A stretch of DNA of 64,000 nt from JBBEAM01 sp040882845 (lineage in GTDB: Bacteria > Pseudomonadota > Alphaproteobacteria > Kiloniellales > DSM-21159): assembly GCA_040882845.1 (NCBI GenBank), contig JBBEAM010000007.1, forward strand, positions 992,001-1,056,000. The letters are read 5' to 3'. Shown here piece after piece: positions 35,385 to 43,866 of the stretch. Under the pieces are notes generated by a model. The model saw only the letters and a list, made by a program, of their open reading frames with translations. It did no database searches and was not told the DNA's origin. The position numbers and the translations under genes were made by a program. The first letter of the stretch is position 1; each line of letters starts with the position of its first letter.

Positions 35385-35783
35385 ATGATCGTCAGAAACT
35401 TGGCGGAAGCCGAAAGCAGCGGCCGTCGCGTCGTCACGGATAACTGGGAAAGCACGCGGCTGTCCCTGGCCGACGACAAGATGGGCTTCTCCTTCCACAT
35501 CACGACCATCTACGCCGGTACCGAGACCGAGATCTGGTACAAGAACCATCTCGAATCCGTCTACTGCATCTCCGGCGAGGGCGAGGTCGAAACCGTGGAC
35601 GACGGCAAGGTCCATAAGATCGAGCCAGGCGTCATCTACATCCTGGACAAGAACGACCGCCATCTGCTGCGCGCCAGCAAGGAGCTGAAGCTCGCCTGCG
35701 TCTTCAATCCGGCGCTTAACGGCCGCGAGGTGCACGACGAGTCCGGCGCCTATCCGCTCGGCGGCGAGGCTCTGGCGGGCTAG
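35385..35783 (+). CDS. ectC: L-ectoine synthase
   Basis: A 132-residue cupin of standard EctC length from ATG 35385 (MIVRNLAEAESSGRRVVTDN), after an AAGGAAA site. Characteristic segments are WESTRLSLADDKMGFSFHIT, LESVYCISGEGEVE and IYILDKNDRHLLRA. It cyclises N-gamma-acetyl-diaminobutyrate to ectoine with loss of water. No ectD hydroxylase is present in the window, so 5-hydroxyectoine production cannot be claimed. Confidence 0.97.
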   Translation: MIVRNLAEAESSGRRVVTDNWESTRLSLADDKMGFSFHITTIYAGTETEIWYKNHLESVYCISGEGEVETVDDGKVHKIEPGVIYILDKNDRHLLRASKELKLACVFNPALNGREVHDESGAYPLGGEALAG

Positions 35784-35830
35784 CCGGAAAAGCCATGCCC
35801 AAAATAATTGACCTTCGCAAAGGAGAAGCC

Positions 35831-37312
35831 ATGACCTCGGCTGCAGCCGCCGAACCGCGTGGACACAGCGTTCACAAGATCGGCGGCACCTCGATGCTGC
35901 GCGCACAGGAGGTTCTCGACAACCTGCTGATCGGCGGCCGCCAGGGCGACGATCTCTACAACCGCATCTTCGTCGTCTCCGCCTACGCCGGCATGACCGA
36001 CCTGCTGCTGGAGAACAAGAAGACCAGCGAGCCCGGCGTGTTCCAGCTCTATTCCGGCTCGGAATCCGGCTGGGCCTGGGGCGACGCCCTCAGCCAGGTC
36101 GGCCGCGAGATGGCGGCGCTCAATGAGAAGATCTTCGACGATCCCAACGACCTGAAGCTGGCCAACGTCTTCATCCACGAGCGGATCGAGGGCGCGCGCA
36201 GCTGCCTGATGGACCTCCACCGGCTCTGCACCTTCGGACACTTCCAGCTCGAGGAACATCTGGCCACGGTGCGCGAGATGCTGAGCGCCTTGGGCGAAGC
36301 GCATAGCGCATACAACACCGTGCTGCTGCTCAAGCGCCACGGAGTCAACGCCGTCTTCGCCGACCTCTCCGGTTGGCGGGAGCAGGACAGCGTGACTCTC
36401 GACGAGCGTATCGAACGCACCCTTGAGGGGATCGACCTAGCTAGCCAGCTGCCGATCGTCACCGGCTACGCCCAGTGCAGCGAAGGCCTCACCGGGCTCT
36501 ATGGCCGCGGCTACAGCGAGGTCACCTTCTCGCGCATCGCCTGCATGACCGGCGCCCGCGAGGCGGTGATCCACAAGGAATTCCACCTCAGCAGCGCCGA
36601 CCCCAAGATCGTCGGCGAGAACGCCGTGCGGGCGATCGGCCGGACCAGTTACGACGTTGCCGACCAGCTTTCAAACATGGGCATGGAGGCGATCCATCCG
36701 CGGGCCGCAAAGGGGCTGCGTCAGAGAGGCATCCCGCTGCGCATCACCAACACCTTCGAGCCGGATCATCCGGGCACGGTGATCGCCGACGACTGGCAGT
36801 CGGGGGAAAGCCAGGTCGAGATGGTGACCGGCCTGTCCAATGCCTTCGAGATCGAGGTTTTCGACCAGGACGCCGTCGGCGTTCCCGGAGCCGAGGAGCA
36901 GGTCGTCGCGGCCCTCAAGCGTTTCAAGGTTGCGACCGTCGCGCGCTCGATGAATGCCAACACCATCACCCAGTACGTGGCCGCGCCCTTGAAGCAGGTG
37001 CGCCGCTGCGTCGAGGCTATTCAGAAGGCCCATCCCGACGCCCAGGTTTCGACCCAGAAGGTCGCCATCGTATCGGTGATCGGCTGCAATCTCGAGGCGC
37101 CCGGCCTGGTCGCTCAGGCCACCGGCGTCCTCGCCGAAGCCGGCGTGAAGCTGCTTGCCAGCCACAGCCCGAGCCGCGGCGTCGACATTCAGTTGATCGT
37201 GCCCGAGGACGGCTACGAGACCGCGATCAAGGCGCTGCATCGCAGCTTCGTCGAGAGCGCGGGCATTCCCGAGGGCGAAACCCTGGTTTCCGCCGAGGCC
37301 TCGGCCGCCTGA
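35831..37312 (+). CDS. ask: Ectoine-cluster aspartate kinase
   Basis: About 493 residues from ATG 35831, placed by the strong AAAGGAGAAG site; an ATG at 35795 would add 12 residues. The kinase start HKIGGTSMLRAQEVLDN and RIFVVSAYAGMTDLLLENK are typical of Ask_Ect, the feedback-relaxed isozyme linked to ectoine genes. Two ACT-type regulatory segments occupy the C-terminal third (about 340-490). The enzyme commits aspartate to aspartyl phosphate and then semialdehyde. It is 47 bases after ectC. Confidence 0.93.
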   Translation: MTSAAAAEPRGHSVHKIGGTSMLRAQEVLDNLLIGGRQGDDLYNRIFVVSAYAGMTDLLLENKKTSEPGVFQLYSGSESGWAWGDALSQVGREMAALNEKIFDDPNDLKLANVFIHERIEGARSCLMDLHRLCTFGHFQLEEHLATVREMLSALGEAHSAYNTVLLLKRHGVNAVFADLSGWREQDSVTLDERIERTLEGIDLASQLPIVTGYAQCSEGLTGLYGRGYSEVTFSRIACMTGAREAVIHKEFHLSSADPKIVGENAVRAIGRTSYDVADQLSNMGMEAIHPRAAKGLRQRGIPLRITNTFEPDHPGTVIADDWQSGESQVEMVTGLSNAFEIEVFDQDAVGVPGAEEQVVAALKRFKVATVARSMNANTITQYVAAPLKQVRRCVEAIQKAHPDAQVSTQKVAIVSVIGCNLEAPGLVAQATGVLAEAGVKLLASHSPSRGVDIQLIVPEDGYETAIKALHRSFVESAGIPEGETLVSAEASAA

Positions 37313-37319
37313 GCCCTCC

Positions 37320-38468
37320 CTATTCGAAGCGTCCCGCGACCCAGTCGTGGAAGCAGTGGGTCGGCACGTCCATCACCGGCGAGAACTTGCCGCCGTCGAA
37401 GGCCGGCGCCGACCTGCCCTGCTGCATACCCTCGACCACGCCGACATCCTCGGCGAAGACCTGCTTCCACATCGAGGTATTGGCGGCGCGCAGTTCCGCC
37501 ATCGCCGGCCCGGCCATCTCCGGGGACGCGTAGTAGATCTCGATGTGCTCGCGGGTCCTGTCCGGCCCCAAGGGTTCCAGCCGGATCGCGAAGCTATGGT
37601 CGCGATGCACGCCGAACAGCGTATTCGGGTAGAGCGAGACATACTCGCCGGCGGTTTCCCACATCGGCGACAGCCCGCTGAAATTTGCGAAGCGGCGCCC
37701 GCCTGCGCCGATCTGCGGGCTGTAAACACGGGTTCCCTGCCCTGAAAAGCTTCCCGGCTCGAGGATGTGATAGTGGTCCTCCAGCCTGGAATAGCTGTTC
37801 AGGCCCGGATGCACCCAGGGCAGGTGATAGGATTCGCAGTAGTTCTCCACCGCCAGCTTCCAGTTGGTGGCGAGCTCCAGGCTGAAGGAGGAATCCGCCC
37901 CGCCGTGGGCCAGCTCCCGCCCGCAGAACTCGCCCCAACGTTCCAGCAGCTTCGCATGGACCACCTCGAAGGCCGCCGCCGTGCCGTCGAGATTGACGAA
38001 GACCACGTCCATCCAAACCGCCGCTGGAACCTCGAACAAGCTCAACTGCTGCTTGTCGATACCGGCGTGCGCGTGGCAGTCCTGCCCGCCGACATGCGGC
38101 GTCGAGCGCAGCTTGCCGTCGAGGCCGTAGCACCAGGCATGATAGGGACAGGGAATCGCAGACTTGAACCGCGTCGGCGCCTGCACCAGGCGCATGCCCC
38201 GGTGCCGGCAGACGTTCTGATAGACCCGCACCGCGCCGTCCTTACCGCGTAGCAGAAACAGCGGCACGCCGAGGAAGTCCACCGGCAGCGCATCGCCCGC
38301 CGCCGGAACATCCTTGGCGAAACCGACCGAAGCCCAGCTCGAAAAGAAGATCCGCCGTTTCTCCTCGGCGAAGACCTGCGGCTCCGTGTAGAAGGCATTG
38401 GGCAGGCCGCGCGCAGCCTCGACCGGCGCGCGCACCTGTGCCAGAACCGCCGGATCGATCTGTTCCAT
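37320..38468 (-). CDS. Rieske-type ring-hydroxylating oxygenase, alpha subunit
   Basis: A 382-residue non-heme iron oxygenase with a GGAGGAAAGG site. The Rieske [2Fe-2S] ligands are in VCRHRGMRL (C-x-H) and CPYHAWCY (C-x2-H) (about residues 85-115). The mononuclear iron site is suggested by NWKLAVENYCESYHLPWVHP (about 195-215). This form is closest in plan to choline/carnitine/glycine-betaine monooxygenase-type enzymes rather than to true aromatic dioxygenases. It lies next to the ectoine operon and after a LysR regulator. A part in quaternary-amine or solute breakdown is inference. No reductase gene is nearby. Confidence 0.82.
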   Translation of the reverse strand: MEQIDPAVLAQVRAPVEAARGLPNAFYTEPQVFAEEKRRIFFSSWASVGFAKDVPAAGDALPVDFLGVPLFLLRGKDGAVRVYQNVCRHRGMRLVQAPTRFKSAIPCPYHAWCYGLDGKLRSTPHVGGQDCHAHAGIDKQQLSLFEVPAAVWMDVVFVNLDGTAAAFEVVHAKLLERWGEFCGRELAHGGADSSFSLELATNWKLAVENYCESYHLPWVHPGLNSYSRLEDHYHILEPGSFSGQGTRVYSPQIGAGGRRFANFSGLSPMWETAGEYVSLYPNTLFGVHRDHSFAIRLEPLGPDRTREHIEIYYASPEMAGPAMAELRAANTSMWKQVFAEDVGVVEGMQQGRSAPAFDGGKFSPVMDVPTHCFHDWVAGRFE

Positions 38469-38565
38469 GGCCTTTCCTCCGCAGACGTTTCAGCGCAAGG
38501 GAACGCTTCTCCGGCGCTGGGCGCAATTCCCGAAAGGCGCACCGCAGCGTTGACTTGAAGTCACC

Positions 38566-39480
38566 TCACCCTGGGGTGGGCGTCTGCGCCAGCAGCCAGT
38601 CGCGCAGCGCCACGGCTTCTGCTGTGAGGTCGCGGCTGGCGTTCCAGGTCACGTAAAAGCCGCCGGGCGCCTCGATCTCCGTCTTTCCCAGGCGGACCAG
38701 CTTCTTCTCCGCGAGCAGCGGCGCCACCAGGCTGTGCCAGCCGAGTGCGAGGCCCTGGTCGTCCTGCGCCGCCTGCAGGGCGATCACATAGTTGTTGAAA
38801 CTCCGCCCGGCGCGCGGCCGGCCGACGACTCCGGCCCGGCGCAACCATTCCTCCCAGTCGGTCCAACTCGGATCGACGCCCGCGAGCTGAAGCAGCGGCA
38901 GGGCAAGCAGCTCCTCAGCTTGGCGGACCCGGTGCTGCGCCCCGAAGCCGGGACCGCAGACGGGGTAGATCCGGTCTCCGAACAGCAGCAGTGAAGTCTC
39001 GTCGGGCCAGACCCCGGTGCCGTAGCGAACGCGCAGGTCCACCGAGGCCGTGCGCAGCTCCCTGGGGTCGTCGGAGATCGCGTGGTTGATGGTGATGTCC
39101 TGATGCGCCCGCCAGAAGGCGCCGAGGCGCGGCATCAGCCACATCGACGCGAAGGCCGTCGTCGCGCCGATGGTGACGCTGAGAGTACGGGCTGCGCTCT
39201 GCAGCCGGTGATAGGTTTCCGCGATCTGGCTGAAGCTGCGGCTTAGGGTGCCGTAGAGCGCCTCTCCCTCCGCGGTCAGCTCGACCCCGCGCGGCCGGCG
39301 CAGGAAGAGGGCGCAGCCGACGGCGCCTTCCAGCGCCTTGATCTGACGGCTGACGGCGCCGGGCGTGACGTTCAGCTCCTCGGAAGCTCGCTTCAGGCTG
39401 AGATGACGCGCGGCGGCTTCGAAGGCCGCCAGTGCGGTCAGCGACGGCAGATCGTAGTTGCGGCGGGCCATGCCCTTCAT
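38566..39480 (-). CDS. LysR-family transcriptional regulator (GcvA-like)
   Basis: A 304-residue regulator. The N-terminal HTH reads LPSLTALAAFEAAARHLSLK and ASEELNVTPGAVSRQIKALE, the usual GcvA-group sequence, followed by a LysR substrate-binding domain. Two starts are possible (39480 and 39471); both keep the HTH whole. It lies 97 bases upstream of the Rieske oxygenase gene on the same strand and is the obvious candidate for its control. Confidence 0.9.
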   Translation of the reverse strand: MKGMARRNYDLPSLTALAAFEAAARHLSLKRASEELNVTPGAVSRQIKALEGAVGCALFLRRPRGVELTAEGEALYGTLSRSFSQIAETYHRLQSAARTLSVTIGATTAFASMWLMPRLGAFWRAHQDITINHAISDDPRELRTASVDLRVRYGTGVWPDETSLLLFGDRIYPVCGPGFGAQHRVRQAEELLALPLLQLAGVDPSWTDWEEWLRRAGVVGRPRAGRSFNNYVIALQAAQDDQGLALGWHSLVAPLLAEKKLVRLGKTEIEAPGGFYVTWNASRDLTAEAVALRDWLLAQTPTPG

Positions 39481-39546
39481 CCCTAGCTGCTCTCGCGGGG
39501 ATGGTGGAGCTAAACCGCCTTGAGGTGAAGTAAAAGCCGACGGGCC

Positions 39547-40266
39547 TCAGGCGAACAGGGCGCGCACCTTGGCGAGATCCTCGGGGAAGTCGACCTCGCC
39601 CCACTTCAGCCCCTCGATCGAGACGGTATCGACATGGCCCTGCTCGCCGAGCACGCCGACCGACTTCAGGTACCAGTTGCTGACGCCGCTGCCGCCGCGC
39701 ATGAACTGGTCCAGCACCTCGACGAAGAGGCGCGGCCCCTCGCCCTTGAAGACGATCATGCCGATCGACTCGCCATCGACTTCTTCCATTGGCAGATCCT
39801 TGCCAACCGCCGTCAGCTTGCTCCCGGCGAGACAGACCTTCATGTCGTCGGAGTCGTAGCTGCCCTTGCGGTCGATCGCCATGGTGACCTCGGGGCCTGC
39901 GTTGTCGCGCAGCCGCTCATAGACAGCCTGCTCGAAAATCGTATCACCATTGACGATGACGAAGTCCCGGTCCATCTCGCCGCGCGCCATCCAGCAGCTC
40001 GCCAGATTATCGGCGACATGGAAGAAGGGGTTGAAGACCGTCTTGATCACCAGCCCGGGCATCTGCAGCTTGCTGACCTCGGCCTCCACGGCGGCGACAC
40101 GGAAGCCGGCGACCACCGCGATCTCCTCGACGCCGCTGGCCGCCAGCTGCTGGATCTGATGGCCCAGCATCGAGGTCTCGCCCAGGGACAGCAGACACTT
40201 CGGACAATCCTCGGTCAGCGGGTGCAGACGCGAGCCCTGCCCCGCGCTCAAGATGACAGCCTTCAT
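39547..40266 (-). CDS. Sugar/alcohol-phosphate nucleotidyltransferase (cytidylyltransferase-like)
   Basis: A 239-residue NTP-transferase fold. The nucleotide-binding loop is AVILSAGQGSRLHPLTEDCPK (in part, residues 3-23), the metal aspartate is in FVIVNGDTIF (about 100), and the end VDFPEDLAKV is usual for the family. It resembles LicC-type phosphocholine and inositol-1-phosphate cytidylyltransferases. It is third in an operon with a HAD phosphatase and a CDP-alcohol phosphotransferase, so it probably supplies the CDP-activated alcohol. The substrate is not known. Confidence 0.82.
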   Translation of the reverse strand: MKAVILSAGQGSRLHPLTEDCPKCLLSLGETSMLGHQIQQLAASGVEEIAVVAGFRVAAVEAEVSKLQMPGLVIKTVFNPFFHVADNLASCWMARGEMDRDFVIVNGDTIFEQAVYERLRDNAGPEVTMAIDRKGSYDSDDMKVCLAGSKLTAVGKDLPMEEVDGESIGMIVFKGEGPRLFVEVLDQFMRGGSGVSNWYLKSVGVLGEQGHVDTVSIEGLKWGEVDFPEDLAKVRALFA

Positions 40267-40270
40267 GTAT

Positions 40271-40981
40271 TCAGTATCCCTCGTCGTCCGGCCGGTCCCA
40301 GTCCGCGATTCTCAGTCCCTGCGCCTTCGCGGCCTCGGCCAGCCTGCGGGAGGGGTTCACGGCGACCCCTTCGTCGGCCCAGCCGAGCAGCGGCAGATCG
40401 CTGTGGTGGTCCGAATAGGCGATCACGTAGCAGGTCTCGCGCGGCCAGGGCAAAGCCTTTTGCACCCGCCGCAGCTTCTCCTCGCCGTAGCAGTTGGCGC
40501 CGTCGAGCCGCGCCAGCAGTCTGCCCTCCGGCGACCAGCTTGAAAGCGTCGCCACGAGGCTGTCGAAGCCGAGCCCCTCGGCGAACAGCCCCGCGTAGAA
40601 ATCGAAGCTGGCGGTCGCCAGCATCAGCTGGTCGCCGGCTTTCGAATGCCGCGTGCAAACGTCCCGCGCCGCGGGGCGCAATCCTCCTTCCAGCCAGGCT
40701 GTCACGAAACGCCTCGCCTGTTTCTCGACCTCCTCGCGCGGCTGGCCGGCCAGGGTCAAGCGCAGCATCCGCTCCTTCACCGCGGCGCGGCTCACGGTCT
40801 TGAGAAGGTAACCGAGCAGCCACGGCAACGTCGCGGCACAGGCGCTAAGCTGACTCAGCGGCCTGCCACGCAGGGTCGAGAGCAGAAAGGGCGTGTAGCT
40901 GGGCAGGCGGGTGATCGTGCGGTCGAGATCGAAGACGGCGACGCGGCGCAGCGGCCGTTCACCCTCCCCGGCGCCGCTCAT
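40271..40981 (-). CDS. HAD-IB family phosphatase (SerB-like)
   Basis: A 236-residue hydrolase. Motif I is VAVFDLDRTITRLPSY (about residue 14), motif II is MLATASFDFYAG (about 125), and the C-terminal motif is AYSDHHSDLPLLGWAD (about 195), matching the HAD-IB subfamily of phosphoserine phosphatase and lysophospholipid-type phosphatases. Its start overlaps the end of the CDP-alcohol phosphotransferase by four bases, and the nucleotidyltransferase follows four bases after its stop. A role removing a phosphate from the CDP-alcohol transferase product is inferred. Confidence 0.85.
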   Translation of the reverse strand: MSGAGEGERPLRRVAVFDLDRTITRLPSYTPFLLSTLRGRPLSQLSACAATLPWLLGYLLKTVSRAAVKERMLRLTLAGQPREEVEKQARRFVTAWLEGGLRPAARDVCTRHSKAGDQLMLATASFDFYAGLFAEGLGFDSLVATLSSWSPEGRLLARLDGANCYGEEKLRRVQKALPWPRETCYVIAYSDHHSDLPLLGWADEGVAVNPSRRLAEAAKAQGLRIADWDRPDDEGY

Positions 40982-42147
40982 GCCTCATCCAGCAACCAGG
41001 AGCGGACCTCGCCGCCGCGCAGCCGGATCCAGGCGGCCTGCAGGAGGCGCACGGCATGGAACATCAGAGACAGCACCGTCCAGACCGCCACGGCATAGAA
41101 GCCAAGATCCGGACGTCCAGCCAAGGTTGCCAGGGTCAGCAGGAAGAGGTTGGGGTTGCGCCGTGCGGTGATCTCGCGAAAGCGGGAATCCACCTTGCGC
41201 CAGATGTGGGTCTGCAGGCCGAAGCCGCGATGGAAGATGCCCTCCATGATGCGGCCGATGATGTAGCCGACGACGATCACCCAGAGCGCCATTTCCAGAG
41301 CGATGTACTCAGTCTCCGGCATAATCGCGAGCAGCCCGACCCACCAGGCCCAGTACCAGAAGGGCGGGTGGATCAGATCGATCCCGTGATCGTAAACGTT
41401 GCCCCAGGGCGAGGCGGTCAGCGTGACCCGGGCCAGCTTGCCGTCCACGGTATCCAGCAGGCACATCCCCCAGCCGGCCAGGCAGCCGAGCAGGAAGTCG
41501 CCGCGCCAAAACAACCAGAAGGTCAGGATCACCAGCAGGAGGCTGACCGTGGTCACGCTGTTCGGCGAGATGCCCAGCTGCGCCGCCCAGCGGGTCATAT
41601 GCCGCGCCGGCCAGGGCCAGACGTATTTGGTGACGAAATCCGTCGCACCCTTGTAGGAGGCGGCGAAGGTTTTCTTCTCGATCGCCGTCAGACTCTCCCT
41701 GCTCAGACGCAGCGCATAGGGGTTGGCGCGCTTGCGCAGGGATTTGTTGTAGGCCGAGCCGAGCTCCGTGGGGGCCAGCAGAATCAGCTCTTCGGGCAGA
41801 GGCTCGGCCTGCGTCACGCTGCCGCTCCGCAAAAGCTCGGCAGCGGCTTCCGCCGCGCCGTTCTGTACATGCGCGGCGAAGAGCCTGCGCGTGCCGCCGG
41901 CTTCCGGCCCCTCCCCCAGCAGCACGCCGCGCCTGGCCACCAGGTCGGCGATCAGGTTCTGCTCGATCACCGAATCCGCGCGCACCAGGATCAGATCGCT
42001 GTCGCGCGGCAGTTGCTCCGGATCGTGCAGCACCTCTGTCACGCCGGCGCGCGCGAAGGCGCGGCGCAGGCGCTCGGCGTTGTCCAACCCCCAGATTCGC
42101 ACGGGAGCGGCGCCAAGAATCACAAGTTTCGGAGCCTGTTCGGTCAT
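40978..42147 (-). CDS. CDP-alcohol phosphatidyltransferase family membrane protein
   Basis: A 389-residue integral membrane enzyme. The first 170 residues are soluble and start with ILGAAPVRIWGLDNAERLRR. They look like a degenerate nucleotidyltransferase-type domain without a GxGxR loop. The transferase core (from about 195) has LGISPNSVTTVSLLL and the signature D-x2-D-G-x2-A-R-x8-G-x3-D-x3-D seen as LLDTVDGKLARVTL then GNVYDHGIDL (about 230-255), and several transmembrane helices. It should join a CDP-activated alcohol to a second hydroxyl. The plan matches bifunctional inositol-phosphate cytidylyltransferase/DIPP synthase proteins, with the active cytidylyltransferase moved to a separate gene. 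Confidence 0.82.
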   Translation of the reverse strand: MTEQAPKLVILGAAPVRIWGLDNAERLRRAFARAGVTEVLHDPEQLPRDSDLILVRADSVIEQNLIADLVARRGVLLGEGPEAGGTRRLFAAHVQNGAAEAAAELLRSGSVTQAEPLPEELILLAPTELGSAYNKSLRKRANPYALRLSRESLTAIEKKTFAASYKGATDFVTKYVWPWPARHMTRWAAQLGISPNSVTTVSLLLVILTFWLFWRGDFLLGCLAGWGMCLLDTVDGKLARVTLTASPWGNVYDHGIDLIHPPFWYWAWWVGLLAIMPETEYIALEMALWVIVVGYIIGRIMEGIFHRGFGLQTHIWRKVDSRFREITARRNPNLFLLTLATLAGRPDLGFYAVAVWTVLSLMFHAVRLLQAAWIRLRGGEVRSWLLDEA

Positions 42148-42251
42148 TTCAAATTCAAAAAATGAGACTCGCTTAGGATGCCCCCCGGCCGGGAAGCCGT
42201 GTCCGTTCTAGCCATTTGTGCCGAGAAATCCATAGGAAAGGCAATAACAGA

Positions 42252-43370
42252 ATGTTACAGACCACCGGCATGTTGCGCCAGACTGAGCATTGCCTACCTA
42301 TGACAAAAACACCGACCGTTTGGCTTCTTCTCGGTGACCGCGTGGGCGATAACAATCAGGTGCTGCGCCTCATCGAAGCGCTCGGCTGGCCCTATGCGGA
42401 GAAGTATCTTAAGTTCATTTCGCCGACGTACCGGCGTTCAAATTCGCTTTTGGGAGCGCGGCTGACCAGCCTGGACCAGGACGCTTCCGATCCGCTCCAA
42501 CCGCCCTGGCCGGACCTCGTGATTTCGATCGGCCGCCGCAGCGTGCCGGTAGCGCGCTGGATCCGAGAACAATCGCATGGTTCCACCAAGCTTGTCGTTC
42601 TTGGCCGCCCCCGCGCCAGGTTAGGGCTCTTCGATCTCGTCATCTCCACACCTCAGTACCGTGTCCGCAGAGCCTCCAACGTTCTGCAAATTCCAACGCC
42701 TCTGCACGGCATCACCGAGGAGCGCCTGAAGGATGGGAAGCGGCAGTGGTGCCCGCGCCTGGCGCAGCTGCCTCGTCCGCAGATCGCGCTTCTCGTCGGC
42801 GGCCAGGTCGCGCCTTTCCGCTTCGGCGTCGCAAAAGCGCGCGAACTGGGCGAGCGCGCGAACGAGCTGGCCAAACGCGAGGGCGGATCGCTGCTGGTGT
42901 CGACAAGCTCCCGGACCGGTGAAGCCCAGCGGGAGGCGCTGTTTGGCGAGATCGACGTGCCAAGCTATCTCTATGCCTGGAGACGGAACGACCCCGACAA
43001 CCCCTATTTCGGCTTCCTGGCGGAGGCCGATGCCTTCGTCGTCACCGGCGATTCCGTTTCCATGATGACCGAGGCCCTATCTACCGGACGACCGGTGCAG
43101 ATATTCAGTCTACCAGTCAAGCGTAGGCCCTATGCCCGGTTCAAGGAGAAGCTCAACGGGATTCCGGTTCTGCGCTGGTTTTTCATGTGCCTGGTCGAGT
43201 TCGGCATCATGAGCCTTCCCCGCGACCCGGAGCGGATCAAGCAGGCCCTGCTGGACGCTGACCTAGCGAGCGAACTGGGACAGCCGCTCGATCGCAGTAC
43301 ACCTCGCCCGCCAAACAGCCTCGTCCAGGTTGTCGCACGGGTGCGCGCCCTATTTCCCGAAGCGCACTGA
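42252..43370 (+). CDS. ELM1/GtrOC1-family putative glycosyltransferase
   Basis: About 372 residues from ATG 42252; ATG at 42300 (MTKTPTVWLLLG) is also possible. The family name comes from plant mitochondrial fission factor ELM1, but bacterial members have a GT-B-like glycosyltransferase fold. Typical segments are LLLGDRVGDNNQV, WPDLVISIGRRSVPVARWI (about residue 95), IALLVGGQVAPFRFG (about 190) and ADAFVVTGDSVSMMTEAL (about 272). It opens the surface-glycan locus. Confidence 0.8.
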   Translation: MLQTTGMLRQTEHCLPMTKTPTVWLLLGDRVGDNNQVLRLIEALGWPYAEKYLKFISPTYRRSNSLLGARLTSLDQDASDPLQPPWPDLVISIGRRSVPVARWIREQSHGSTKLVVLGRPRARLGLFDLVISTPQYRVRRASNVLQIPTPLHGITEERLKDGKRQWCPRLAQLPRPQIALLVGGQVAPFRFGVAKARELGERANELAKREGGSLLVSTSSRTGEAQREALFGEIDVPSYLYAWRRNDPDNPYFGFLAEADAFVVTGDSVSMMTEALSTGRPVQIFSLPVKRRPYARFKEKLNGIPVLRWFFMCLVEFGIMSLPRDPERIKQALLDADLASELGQPLDRSTPRPPNSLVQVVARVRALFPEAH

Positions 43371-43434
43371 GGCCGCCCTTGCCGCGGTAGGAGCGCTTGT
43401 TCAAGCTAGAGACGAAAACCCGGAGGGAGTCGAG

Positions 43435-43866
43435 ATGAACGAAACCATCGAAAAGTTCGGCTATCCCGGAACGCTGGTCGCCGACTACGCGCACTGGGTG
43501 GTGCTGTTGCGTCCCAAGCAGGCAACGCTCGGCGCCTTGGTGCTGGCCTGCAAGGAAGACGCCCTGGCCTTCGGCGACATTTCTCAAGAAGCGGCCAGCG
43601 AGCTGAAGCGCGCCTCGGCGGACATCGAAGCGGCGCTGACCCAGGCCTTCAGCTACGACAAGATCAACTACCTGATGCTGATGATGGTCGACCCGCAGGT
43701 CCACTTCCACGTCCTGCCGCGCTACAGCGAAACCAGGGAGTTCCAGGGGCGGCGCTTCGAGGATCCCGGCTGGCCGGCGGTGCCGAACCTGGGCGCGGCG
43801 GCGGAAACCGACAGCGAAATGAATGCGGCGATCCTCGCCGAAATCAAGCGGGCCTGGCCGGCCTAG
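43435..43866 (+). CDS. HIT-family protein
   Basis: About 143 residues from ATG 43435 after CGGAGGGAG. The histidine-triad region is MMVDPQVHFHVLPRYSET; the H-x-H-x part is present, but the third histidine position is a proline-containing variant (LPRY), as in other HIT-like proteins of this group. Typical members hydrolyse nucleotide conjugates such as AMP-lysine or ADP-sugars. It is separated from the ELM1-like gene by 64 bases and ends four bases into the convergent CMP-sugar synthetase gene. Confidence 0.78.
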   Translation: MNETIEKFGYPGTLVADYAHWVVLLRPKQATLGALVLACKEDALAFGDISQEAASELKRASADIEAALTQAFSYDKINYLMLMMVDPQVHFHVLPRYSETREFQGRRFEDPGWPAVPNLGAAAETDSEMNAAILAEIKRAWPA

